Source of the DNA: Albidovulum inexpectatum
GTDB lineage: Bacteria > Pseudomonadota > Alphaproteobacteria > Rhodobacterales > Rhodobacteraceae
Length of the DNA stretch: 64,000 bases
NCBI RefSeq assembly: GCF_002927635.1
Contig: NZ_PRDS01000008.1
Span: 50,735-114,734 of the forward strand
Reading direction: 5' to 3'
The notes beneath the pieces were generated by a model. It did not search any database, was not told the DNA's origin, and worked only from the letters and a program-made list of their open reading frames with translations. Positions 37,460 through 45,062 of this stretch are shown here, piece by piece. The stretch's first letter is position 1. Each line of letters begins with the position of its first letter. Made by a program: the position numbers and the translations under genes.

Positions 37460-38446
37460 ATGCGATCGCCAAGACTGAGTGTTGTCGTCACACGACGTCT
37501 GCCCGAGGCGGTCGAGACGCGGATGAAGGAACTGTTCGACGTCGAGCTGAACGAAACCGATGCGCCGATGGATCGCGAGACTTTTGCCTCGGCCATGCGC
37601 CGGGCAGACGTGCTGGTTCCGTGCATCACCGACCGAATCGACGGCACGATGCTTGCGCAGGCCGGCGACCGGCTCAAGCTGATCGCGAATTACGGCGCGG
37701 GCGTGGACCATATCGACGTCCATTCCGCCCGCCAGCGCGGGATATTGGTGACGAACACGCCGGGCGTGGTCACCGACGACACGGCCGACATGACGATGGC
37801 GCTGATCCTTGCCGTGACCCGGCGGATTCCCGAAGGCCTGTCCCTGATGCAGTCGGGCGACTGGAAGGGATGGGCTCCGACGGCGCTGATGGGCATGCGG
37901 CTGACCGGACGACGCATCGGCATTCTGGGCATGGGGCGCATCGGCCAGGCGGTGGCGCGGCGGGCGCGCGCCTTCGGAATGCAGGTCCACTATCACAATC
38001 GTCGCCGTCTGCGCCCCGAGATCGAGGCCGAACTGGAAGCGACCTGGTGGGAAAGCCTCGACCAGATGGTTTCGCGGGTGGACGTGCTGTCGATCAACTG
38101 TCCGCACACGCCGGCGACCTATCACCTGATGAATGCGCGCCGGTTGCGGCTGATGAAAAAGACCGCGGTCATCGTGAACACGTCGCGTGGCGAGGTGATC
38201 GACGAAAATGCCCTGACGCGGATGCTGCGCGCGGGGGAAATCGCCGGGGCGGGGCTGGATGTGTTCGAAGGCAGGCATGAGGTCAATCCGCGCCTGCGCG
38301 CGCTGCCCAACGTGGTCTTGCTGCCGCATATGGGAAGCGCCACGCTGGATGGCCGGATCGAGATGGGCGAGAAGGTTCTGATCAACATCAAGACCTTCGC
38401 CGACGGCCACCGCCCGCCCGACCTGGTCGTGCCGGCGATGCTTTAG
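37460..38446 (+). CDS. D-isomer-specific 2-hydroxyacid dehydrogenase (glyoxylate/hydroxypyruvate reductase type)
   Basis: 328 residues, NAD(P)H-dependent, probably interconverting D-glycerate and hydroxypyruvate or glycolate and glyoxylate. LIANYGAGVDHIDVHSAR and GVVTDDTADMTMALILAVTR form the catalytic-domain edge. The nucleotide fold is GRRIGILGMGRIGQAVARRA. The catalytic Arg, Glu and His lie in NTSRGEVIDENAL, AGLDVFEGRHEVNP and VLLPHMGSATLDGR. The start ATG 37460 has AAGGA ten bases upstream; the longer frame is rejected. It is close to GyaR-type enzymes, but the exact substrate is not fixed by sequence alone. It stands alone. Confidence 0.9.
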   Translation: MRSPRLSVVVTRRLPEAVETRMKELFDVELNETDAPMDRETFASAMRRADVLVPCITDRIDGTMLAQAGDRLKLIANYGAGVDHIDVHSARQRGILVTNTPGVVTDDTADMTMALILAVTRRIPEGLSLMQSGDWKGWAPTALMGMRLTGRRIGILGMGRIGQAVARRARAFGMQVHYHNRRRLRPEIEAELEATWWESLDQMVSRVDVLSINCPHTPATYHLMNARRLRLMKKTAVIVNTSRGEVIDENALTRMLRAGEIAGAGLDVFEGRHEVNPRLRALPNVVLLPHMGSATLDGRIEMGEKVLINIKTFADGHRPPDLVVPAML

Positions 38447-39014
38447 GTCCGGCTCTCTTGATGTCGCTCACCGCTGCCACCGGAAACCCTACCACCTGGG
38501 CCCGGCCGGAAGCCACCGCCACACGCCCCGGTCGGCCCGCTTGTCGCTTACGTCCACGCCAGGGCGCGCCGAGCTTTTTACTGTGCGCGCAATTGGGCAA
38601 TTTCATAAACCATGATCGGGTCATGCGCTGACCCGACCATGGATTCTCGTCATGAAAAATTCTTCGTAGGGCGCTATGCCTTGCAGGAAAACAAGATCTC
38701 GGTCGGCTGGTCCCAGACGAATTGGCGAACGTATGGCGTGAACCGTTTTCTCGCCGGGGCGTCCCCGTTCTTCGAATGGCCTTGACCTCATAAGCTGTCT
38801 TTCCGCCACAACGTATTTCAGCGCGCTTGAGGCACTGATGCAGCGCAGTCTTCGAGATTGCGCCGACGCGCGGGCTGCCGGTCGAGCTGTAAACGGTCTT
38901 GCCGTTTTCCGTGCCTACAGGCTCGCCATCGCCATACCATTGCTTGGCGCTGCAGGCCGACAAGGCAGGGGTCAAGGGCGCCATCAAGATCACGGGTTTT
39001 GCAAATCTCTCCAT
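38388..39014 (-). CDS. Doubtful lipoprotein-like open frame
   Basis: From ATG 39012-39014 the reverse strand reads MERFAKPVILMAPLTPALSA followed by C21, a reasonable lipoprotein signal with lipobox LSAC. The next 70 or so residues look protein-like (SAKQWYGDGEPVGTENGKTV, then ALHQCLKRAEIRCGGKTAYEV). After about residue 85 the frame stays open but becomes Arg/Gly-rich filler and runs into the end of the dehydrogenase gene. A real small lipoprotein of about 90-110 residues may have lost its stop codon or been frameshifted. There is no ribosome site. I would not rely on it as a functional gene. Confidence 0.25.
   Translation of the reverse strand: MERFAKPVILMAPLTPALSACSAKQWYGDGEPVGTENGKTVYSSTGSPRVGAISKTALHQCLKRAEIRCGGKTAYEVKAIRRTGTPRRENGSRHTFANSSGTSRPRSCFPARHSALRRIFHDENPWSGQRMTRSWFMKLPNCAHSKKLGAPWRGRKRQAGRPGRVAVASGRAQVVGFPVAAVSDIKRAGPKASPARPGRAGGGRRRRS
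38616..38636. other. Inverted repeat in the poorly coding stretch
   Basis: TCGGGTCA (38616-38623) and TGACCCGA (38629-38636) are perfect 8-base arms around TGCGC. It could be an operator or a hairpin; no gene is assigned to it. Confidence 0.4.
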
Positions 39015-39185
39015 CTTGGCGTTGGGATTTGCGCCATATCGGGCACCTGCATCCGCACTGATGGCCGATTGGCTGCAAATTCGACCCTCCGCCAATGAAT
39101 TCGGGAAACGCGACGCGGCCTGCATGCCAAGGTGGCATTGTCGCTTTCGTCTGAAAATGGTCGCGCCAACCTTTCCATGGCGCTG

Positions 39186-39202
39186 CCAAATGGGCAATTT
39201 GG
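39186..39202 (+). promoter_or_regulatory. Inverted repeat upstream of the dimethylglycine dehydrogenase-like gene
   Basis: CCAAAT (39186-39191) and ATTTGG (39197-39202) flank GGGCA, 32 bases before the ATG. The dyad size and position would suit a repressor or LysR-type site; no -10/-35 pair is clear around it. Confidence 0.35.
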
Positions 39203-39234
39203 GGCAGGTTTCCAGCCGCAGCGGAGGGCAGAAG

Positions 39235-41736
39235 ATGAAGACGCATGTCAGGGCATTGGTCGTCGGCGGTGGTGCCGTCGGCTGTTCGATCGCATATCAT
39301 CTGGCCAAGGCCGGATGGGATACGATGCTGCTGGAGCGGGACGAACTGACCGCGGGGTCCACCTGGCACGCGGCGGGATTGTTGCCCTTGTTCAACATGT
39401 CCTATGCCACGACGCATATTCACAAGTATTCGGTCGATTTCTATAAGACGCTGGAGGCCGAAACGGGCCTCAATCCCGGCTTCGCCGTGGTCGGCAACCT
39501 GCGCATGGCCCAGACGCAGGAGCGGATGGACGAATACATGCTGTATTCATCGGTCGCCGAAACCGCGGGCGTCTATCACGAGTTCCTGACGCCGAAGGAA
39601 ATCAAGGAGCGCTGGCCGCTGGTGCGCACCGACGACCTGAAAGGCGCGCTGTTCCACCCGCAGGACGGCTATATCAACCCCGCTGACGTGACCCAGGCAA
39701 TGGCCAAGGGCGCGCGGATGCACGGCGCCACGATCGAGCGCAAATGGCAGGTGGATTCCTATGAATGGACCGGTTCGGAATGGCGCGTGACGGCCACGAA
39801 GATGGTCGAAAAGGGCGGGAACCTTGTGCCAGGCGACGAGAAGGTCGTCATCACCGCCGAGCATGTCGTCACCGCCACCGGCAACCATGCCCAGCGCACC
39901 GCGCGGCTTCTGGGCATCAAGATCCCCGCAATCCCGGTCGAGCATCAGTATATCGTGACCGAACCCGACCCGGCGCTGGTCGAATGGCGCAAGGCGGGCA
40001 ATCCCGAACACCCCGTCCTGCGCGATGCCGATGCCAAATGGTATGTGCGCGAGGAACGCGGCGGCTGGATCCTCGGGCCCTATGAGCGTGGCGCGCCGGC
40101 GCGGTTCCTCTATGACGTGCCCGAAAGCTTCCGGGCCGATCTGTTCCCGCTGGATCTCGAACGGATCGAGGAAGAATACATGTCGATGATCCACCGCATT
40201 CCGTCTTCGGAACATGTGGGGCTCAAGGACGATTTCAACGGTCCGATCTGCTACACGCCCGACGGCAATCCGCTGGTCGGCCCCGCGCCGGGCCTGCGCA
40301 ACATGTGGCTGGCCGAGGGCTTCAGCTTTGGCATCACCGCCGCGGGCGGCACCGGTTATTACCTTGCCCAGATGATGACCGAGGGCGAGGCCGAAATCGA
40401 CATGGCCAGCCTCGATCCCAAGCGCTATGGCAGCTGGATGACGACCGAATATGCCGCGCGCAAGAACGAGGAATGCTACGAGCACGTCTATATCCTGCAC
40501 CACCCGGACGAAGAGCGCGAAGCCTGCCGGCCTCTGCGCACCGCGCCGAACTATGATCGCCAGAAAGCGTTGGGCGCCCAGTTCGGGCAGGTCAATGGCT
40601 GGGAGCGGCCGAACTATTACGGCCCCAAGGACGCGCCCGAAGACTACGACCACTACGCCCGTAGCTTCCGCCGCGCCAAATGGTGGCCCTTTGCCGTCGA
40701 AGAAGCCAAGGCCATCCGCGAGACGGCCGGCCTGATCGATGCGACGGCCTTTACCAAGCATGTCGTGCGCGGCCCGGGCGCGACGGCGTTCCTGGACTGG
40801 TTCACGTGCAACGCGCTGCCGAAGATCGGCCGCATCAACCTGACATATGCGCTGACCGACGCGGGGACCGTCCGCACCGAGTACACGATCGTGCGCTGGG
40901 GCGAAAACGATTATTACCTCGTCTCGGCGGGGGCATGGACGGCCTATGATGCCGACTACCTGCGCAAGCGCGCCGAGGATTTCATGGCGAATGGCGGTGC
41001 CTATGTCGAAATTCACGATGTCACCTCTCAGTACGGCGTCTTTGCCATTGCCGGCCCGAACTCGCGCGCGATCCTGAACGAGATCGTCAAGGATGCCGAT
41101 CCCGCGACGGTATTGTCGAACAAGCGCTTCCCATGGCTGTCCGCCCGCCGGATCGAACTGGGCATGTGCCCGGTCAATGCGATCCGCGTCGCCTATACCG
41201 GCGAACTGGGCTGGGAATTGCACCACCCGATCGAGATGAGCCGATACCTGTGGGACCTGCTGCTGCCAGCCGGGGAAAAGCACGGGATGAAGCTGGTCGG
41301 CGCGCGCGCACAGAACTGGCTGCGGCAAGAGAAATCCTATCGTGCCTTCGGCACGGAACTGGGCCGCGATGCCACGCCGTTGGAGGCCGGGCTGGACCGC
41401 TTCGTGGACCTGAAGAAGGACTTCATCGGCAAGCAGGCCATGCTGGATACCGGGATCCGCGCGAAATGCGTCACCGTCCTGATCGACGGGCCGGACGATG
41501 CCGACCCCTGGGGCAAGGAGGCCATCCTGCATGACGGGGAAATGGTCGGGCGCCTGACCTCGGGCGGCTGGTCGGTCGCCTTTGGCAAGCAGATCGGCAT
41601 GGGCTATGTCCGACCCGATCTGGCCGAGGTGGGGCAGAAGCTGAAGGTGCGGATGCTGCGGCAAGAGTGGGACGCCGAAGTGGTCGAGGACAGCCCCTAC
41701 GACCCGAAGAACGAGCGTATCCGCGTGGACGGCTGA
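39235..41736 (+). CDS. Dimethylglycine/sarcosine dehydrogenase-like flavoprotein with GcvT domain
   Basis: 833 residues. The N-terminal FAD-dependent oxidoreductase domain starts ALVVGGGAVGCSIAYHLAKA. The motif GSTWHAAGLLPLFNMSYATT places His45 where dimethylglycine dehydrogenases attach FAD covalently. The C-terminal half is a GcvT/aminomethyltransferase domain that would pass the one-carbon unit to tetrahydrofolate (TAFTKHVVRGPGATAFLDWF, GELGWELHHPIEMSRYLWDL, EKSYRAFGTELGRDATPLEA). This fits methylated-amine breakdown such as betaine to dimethylglycine to sarcosine. The start ATG 39235 has GGAGGGCAGAAG upstream. There are no other betaine genes nearby. A different secondary or tertiary N-methylamine is possible. 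Confidence 0.9.
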   Translation: MKTHVRALVVGGGAVGCSIAYHLAKAGWDTMLLERDELTAGSTWHAAGLLPLFNMSYATTHIHKYSVDFYKTLEAETGLNPGFAVVGNLRMAQTQERMDEYMLYSSVAETAGVYHEFLTPKEIKERWPLVRTDDLKGALFHPQDGYINPADVTQAMAKGARMHGATIERKWQVDSYEWTGSEWRVTATKMVEKGGNLVPGDEKVVITAEHVVTATGNHAQRTARLLGIKIPAIPVEHQYIVTEPDPALVEWRKAGNPEHPVLRDADAKWYVREERGGWILGPYERGAPARFLYDVPESFRADLFPLDLERIEEEYMSMIHRIPSSEHVGLKDDFNGPICYTPDGNPLVGPAPGLRNMWLAEGFSFGITAAGGTGYYLAQMMTEGEAEIDMASLDPKRYGSWMTTEYAARKNEECYEHVYILHHPDEEREACRPLRTAPNYDRQKALGAQFGQVNGWERPNYYGPKDAPEDYDHYARSFRRAKWWPFAVEEAKAIRETAGLIDATAFTKHVVRGPGATAFLDWFTCNALPKIGRINLTYALTDAGTVRTEYTIVRWGENDYYLVSAGAWTAYDADYLRKRAEDFMANGGAYVEIHDVTSQYGVFAIAGPNSRAILNEIVKDADPATVLSNKRFPWLSARRIELGMCPVNAIRVAYTGELGWELHHPIEMSRYLWDLLLPAGEKHGMKLVGARAQNWLRQEKSYRAFGTELGRDATPLEAGLDRFVDLKKDFIGKQAMLDTGIRAKCVTVLIDGPDDADPWGKEAILHDGEMVGRLTSGGWSVAFGKQIGMGYVRPDLAEVGQKLKVRMLRQEWDAEVVEDSPYDPKNERIRVDG

Positions 41737-41741
41737 ACACA

Positions 41742-41769
41742 GGGACGGGGGGCATCGCCCCCCGGTCCC
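41742..41769. terminator. Intrinsic terminator between convergent genes
   Basis: GGGACGGGGGG (41742-41752) pairs with CCCCCC and GTCCC (41758-41769) with one bulged G, loop CATCG. It starts 6 bases past the flavoprotein stop and 19 bases before the end of the opposing gene. There is no T-run. Confidence 0.65.
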
Positions 41770-41787
41770 GCAGCAGAGGCGCCGCGG

Positions 41788-42132
41788 TCAGCCCCTGGCC
41801 GCGGCGAGTTCGTCCCAGCAGGCAAGCGCCTTGCCTGCATACATCAGCGCCGGTCCGCCCCCCATCTGGATGGCCATCGACAGCACGTCGCACAATTCCT
41901 CGCGCGTGCCGCCAGCCTTCATCAACGCCTCGACATGAAAGTTGATGCAGGGCGTGCAGCGCTGCGCCACGGCAATGCCCAGCGCGATGAATTCCTTTTC
42001 CTTCACACCCAGAACGCCGCTTTCCTTGACGGCCTTCGAGAGCGCGGAAAAGCCCTGCGTGGCTGCAGGGGCGGCCTTGTAGAGCTGGCGCAGCTCGGCC
42101 CGCATATGGTCGATTTCTTCGATATAGCTCAT
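41788..42132 (-). CDS. Carboxymuconolactone decarboxylase (AhpD-like) family protein
   Basis: 114 residues, small helical protein of the CMD/AhpD fold. The redox motif is in AVAQRCTPCINFHVEALMKA (C-x-x-C with the downstream His), which marks the peroxidase/disulfide-reductase-like branch rather than the true decarboxylase. The rest matches: LSKAVKESGVLGVKEKEFIA before, and GTREELCDVLSMAIQMGGGP after. A probable antioxidant or thiol-redox role is inferred. It lies downstream of moeB on the same strand, but with its own upstream FNR-type site centred 62 bases before the ATG, so expression may respond to oxygen. Confidence 0.88.
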   Translation of the reverse strand: MSYIEEIDHMRAELRQLYKAAPAATQGFSALSKAVKESGVLGVKEKEFIALGIAVAQRCTPCINFHVEALMKAGGTREELCDVLSMAIQMGGGPALMYAGKALACWDELAAARG

Positions 42133-42187
42133 CTTTGGCTCCGGATTTTGCGTGCCGAAGCCATTTCACATGCGGTTGGATTCCGCC

Positions 42188-42201
42188 TTGATGCGGATCA
42201 A
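42188..42201 (-). promoter_or_regulatory. Perfect FNR/FnrL binding site
   Basis: TTGAT-GCGG-ATCAA is an exact dyad match to the FNR/FnrL consensus TTGAT-N4-ATCAA. A -10-like TGAAAT lies on the reverse strand at 42163-42168. That places the site about 38-42 bases upstream of initiation, the class II activation position, in front of the AhpD-like gene. Confidence 0.6.
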
Positions 42202-42208
42202 GCGCCCC

Positions 42209-43261
42209 TCAGGCTTCAGCCCGTGGACGATGCCCGGCGCAGACCGGGCAGTCGGGATCGGGCGCAAGCGCAATCGTCCGACAATCGGCGTAGAGGGCAT
42301 CATAAATCATCAGACGTCCCATCAGGGTCTGGCCCGCGCCGGTGATCTGCTTGATTGCCTCGACCGCCATCATTGAACCCACGACCCCCGGCAATGCGCC
42401 CATCACGCCTGCCTCGGCGCAGGCCGGTGCAAGCCCGGCCGCCGGGCGTTGCGGAAACACGCAGGCATAGCATGGCCCCCCGCCCGCGGGGTGATAGAGG
42501 CTGATCTGGCCTTCCCATTGCGTGATGGCCGCCGAGATCAGGGGCTTGCCCGCTGCCACGGCCGCCTTGTTCACCAGATAGCGCGTATCGAAATTGTCCG
42601 ATCCATCCAGGATCAGATCATAGTCTGCAAACAGCGCCTGGGCATCCTCGGCGGTCAGGCGCCGGTTGTAGGGCCGGACCTCGACAAAGGGATTCAGCGC
42701 CGTCATCGCCGCCTGCGCGGAAAAGACCTTGGGCTGGCCGATATCCTTGTCGCGATGGATCACCTGTCTCTGCAGGTTCGAATTCGACACGACGTCGTCG
42801 TCCACGACGCCGATCGTGCCGACGCCAGCCGCGGCAAGATACAGCAGCGCGGGCGATCCCAGCCCCCCGGCGCCCACCACCAGAACACGCGCTTCCTTCA
42901 GGCGCCTCTGGCCCATCCCCCCCACCTCGCGCAGGACGATATGGCGGGCATAGCGTTCAAGTTCGACATCCGAGAAAGGCGCATCCTGCGAGCCGGGCAT
43001 GGCAGGTGCCACCGCGCGGGCGCGCAGCACCTGAAGCACGCCCCGATAGGACAGGCCAAGGGCCGCCACCACGCCCAGCGCGGCCCATGGGCGCCAGTCC
43101 CCTCCCAGACCTTCACGCAGCGCATGGCCGGCCGGCAGCAGAAGAACCGCCGCCATGATGCCAGTCCAGACAAGGCACACCCCCGTCAGCACCAGCCGCG
43201 CTGGTGGCCGAAAGATCACCGCCAGCAAGACGACAGCAAGAAATGTCGCCACCCCCATCAT
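42209..43261 (-). CDS. moeB: MoeB/ThiF/HesA-type adenylyltransferase with membrane-anchored N-terminus
   Basis: 350 residues. An extra N-terminal region (about 1-75) has three hydrophobic segments. The E1-like domain follows: [20 protein letters not shown], nucleotide motif [40 protein letters not shown], and [13 protein letters not shown] with the catalytic region. Zinc CxxC pairs are in GPCYACVFP and DCPVCAGH. It adenylates the C-terminus of MoaD or ThiS for sulfur transfer in molybdopterin or thiamine synthesis. Molybdopterin is needed by XdhAB in this window. It starts at ATG 43259-43261, overlapping the dut stop (ATGA). The membrane part is unlike E. coli MoeB. Confidence 0.9.
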   Translation of the reverse strand: MMGVATFLAVVLLAVIFRPPARLVLTGVCLVWTGIMAAVLLLPAGHALREGLGGDWRPWAALGVVAALGLSYRGVLQVLRARAVAPAMPGSQDAPFSDVELERYARHIVLREVGGMGQRRLKEARVLVVGAGGLGSPALLYLAAAGVGTIGVVDDDVVSNSNLQRQVIHRDKDIGQPKVFSAQAAMTALNPFVEVRPYNRRLTAEDAQALFADYDLILDGSDNFDTRYLVNKAAVAAGKPLISAAITQWEGQISLYHPAGGGPCYACVFPQRPAAGLAPACAEAGVMGALPGVVGSMMAVEAIKQITGAGQTLMGRLMIYDALYADCRTIALAPDPDCPVCAGHRPRAEA

Positions 43262-43725
43262 GCGCGCCCCGTCGATCCAAACCCGCCTTCACCACGTTCG
43301 GTCGCTGCAAGGGCATCAACCTCGGCAAAGCGCGCGCGGATGACCGGTGCGACGATCATCTGCGCGATCCGGTCGCCATGCCGGATGGTAAAGGGTTCGA
43401 CACCAAGATTGATCAGCAGTACCCCCAGGGGGCCGCGATAGTCGCTGTCGATCGTGCCCGGCGTGTTCGGCAACGACAGGCCGTGGCGCAGTGCAAGGCC
43501 CGAGCGCGGCCGGATCTGGACCTCGTAGCCCTCGGGTATCTCGATCCGCAGTCCGGTTGGCACGACCCGGCGTTCCATCGGTTGCAGGGTCAGGCCGCTT
43601 TCGCGTGCCTCCGGTGGCAGGTTTGCGCGGATATCGGCGCCCGCCGCGCCCAGGGTTTCATAGCGGGGCAACGGTACGGACGGATCGGCCCAATCCTCGC
43701 GCAAGACGCGGATGACCGGTTGCAT
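43258..43725 (-). CDS. dut: dUTP diphosphatase
   Basis: Hydrolyses dUTP to dUMP, keeping uracil out of DNA. It has 155 residues. The five trimeric-dUTPase motifs can be followed: [55 protein letters not shown] and the C-terminal [11 protein letters not shown] arm. I start at ATG 43723-43725 because GGGAGG lies six bases upstream; the frame continues to 43821. It follows coaBC by ten bases and overlaps moeB by four, so coaBC-dut-moeB appear as one operon. Confidence 0.97.
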   Translation of the reverse strand: MQPVIRVLREDWADPSVPLPRYETLGAAGADIRANLPPEARESGLTLQPMERRVVPTGLRIEIPEGYEVQIRPRSGLALRHGLSLPNTPGTIDSDYRGPLGVLLINLGVEPFTIRHGDRIAQMIVAPVIRARFAEVDALAATERGEGGFGSTGRA

Positions 43726-43735
43726 GGGCGCCTCC

Positions 43736-44935
43736 CTATTCTGCCAGGGCTTCGGCAATGCGCCGGGCAAGCCGTCGGGCGACCTCGGACTTCTCCATGC
43801 GCGGCCATTGTTCGACACCATCGGCGGTGATCAGCAGCACCGCATTCTCGTTGCCACCCATGATCCCGGTTTCCGGCGAAACGTCATTCGCGACGATCCA
43901 GTCGCATCCCTTTCGTGCGCGCTTGGCGCGCGCATGCGCCAGAACGTCACTCGTTTCGGCGGCAAAGCCCACGACCAGCCTTGGCCGATCCTCTTGCATC
44001 TGCGAGATCGTTGCCAGGATGTCCGGGTTCTCGACGAATTCCAGCGTCGGGATCCTGCCCGAGGGATCCTTCTTGAGCTTGTCCGCATGCGCATTCGCCA
44101 CGCGCCAGTCGGCCACCGCCGCCGCGCAGATCACCGCATCGGCGGGCAAGGCCCCCTGAACGGCGCCCAGCATCTGCAGCGCAGTCTCGACGGCGACCAC
44201 CTCGACGCCTGCGGGCGGAGGCGTCGTCGAAGGGCCGGTGACGAAGGTTACCCGGGCGCCCAGATCGCGCAACGCACGGGCGATCTCGGCCCCCTGCCGC
44301 CCGGAAGACCGGTTGGCGATATAGCGAACGGGATCAATCGGCTCATGGGTCGGTCCCGACGTAACGATCACATGACGCCCCGACAATGGACCGTCGCCGA
44401 ATGCGGATTCGATCGCCTCGATGATTTGCGGCACCTCGGCCATGCGTCCGGGGCCGTATTCGCCGCAGGCCATGCTGCCTTCGTTCGGGCCGACAAGCCG
44501 CACGCCATCGTCCTGCAGCAGGCGCAGGTTGCGCTGGGTCGCTGGATGTTGCCACATGCGGACATTCATGGCGGGCGCCATCAGGACCGGCTTGTCCGTT
44601 GCCAGCAGCAGGGTCGAGGCCAGATCGTCGGCATGCCCGCCCGCGACCTTGGCCATCAGATCGGCCGTTGCAGGCGCAACGACGACCAGATCGGCGGCGC
44701 GCGACAGCTGGATATGGCCCATTTCCGCTTCATCGGTCAGGTCGAACAGGTCGCGATAGCACTTGCGTCCGGCAAGCGCCCCGACCGTCAATGGGGTGAC
44801 AAATTGTTCGCCCGCGCGCGTGAGGACAGGCGTCACCTCGGCACCCGACTCGCGAAGGCGGCGGATCAGGTCCAGCGCCTTGTAGGCCGCAATTCCTCCG
44901 CTGATGATCAACAGGATATGCCTGCCTGCCAGCAT
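43736..44935 (-). CDS. coaBC: Bifunctional phosphopantothenoylcysteine decarboxylase / phosphopantothenate-cysteine ligase
   Basis: Two consecutive steps of coenzyme A synthesis. It has 399 residues. The N-terminal flavodoxin-like CoaC domain has [20 protein letters not shown], the FMN/substrate motif [20 protein letters not shown] and catalytic [12 protein letters not shown]. The C-terminal CoaB domain starts [20 protein letters not shown] and has [14 protein letters not shown] and DWIVANDVS. The start ATG 44935 follows a good promoter 28 bases upstream. It heads the coaBC-dut-moeB unit and is divergent from comM. Confidence 0.97.
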   Translation of the reverse strand: MLAGRHILLIISGGIAAYKALDLIRRLRESGAEVTPVLTRAGEQFVTPLTVGALAGRKCYRDLFDLTDEAEMGHIQLSRAADLVVVAPATADLMAKVAGGHADDLASTLLLATDKPVLMAPAMNVRMWQHPATQRNLRLLQDDGVRLVGPNEGSMACGEYGPGRMAEVPQIIEAIESAFGDGPLSGRHVIVTSGPTHEPIDPVRYIANRSSGRQGAEIARALRDLGARVTFVTGPSTTPPPAGVEVVAVETALQMLGAVQGALPADAVICAAAVADWRVANAHADKLKKDPSGRIPTLEFVENPDILATISQMQEDRPRLVVGFAAETSDVLAHARAKRARKGCDWIVANDVSPETGIMGGNENAVLLITADGVEQWPRMEKSEVARRLARRIAEALAE

Positions 44936-44962
44936 GTTGCCCCCCGACTATCGGTCGCTTCA

Positions 44963-44991
44963 GCATTAGGTGCCCGGACCGGCGATGACAA
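44963..44991 (-). promoter_or_regulatory. Promoter of coaBC
   Basis: On the reverse strand TTGTCA (44986-44991) is separated by 17 bases from TAATGC (44963-44968). Initiation near 44956 gives a leader of about 20 nt. Confidence 0.65.
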
Positions 44992-45062
44992 GCACGGTGC
45001 CGCGTTAACCATTCTGCAACCATGTTCAGCCTAGCCATGGTGGCAGCATCGGGGGCAATCGA

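Larger units (their letters stand above)
38447..39234. other. 788-base stretch without a convincing gene
   Basis: The base composition is less GC-rich than the neighbours, especially 38580-38830. It contains an inverted repeat at 38616-38636, a 48-codon frame on the plus strand (38639-38785) without a ribosome site, a lipoprotein-like reading on the minus strand beginning at 39014, and a second inverted repeat just before the next gene. It could be decayed gene material or an insertion scar. Confidence 0.5.

Noticed and set aside
38639..38785. 48-codon frame beginning MDSRHEKFFVGRYALQENKI
   Set aside because: The reading looks protein-like, but there is no ribosome site, no neighbour logic and no recognisable family; kept only as part of the poorly coding stretch.
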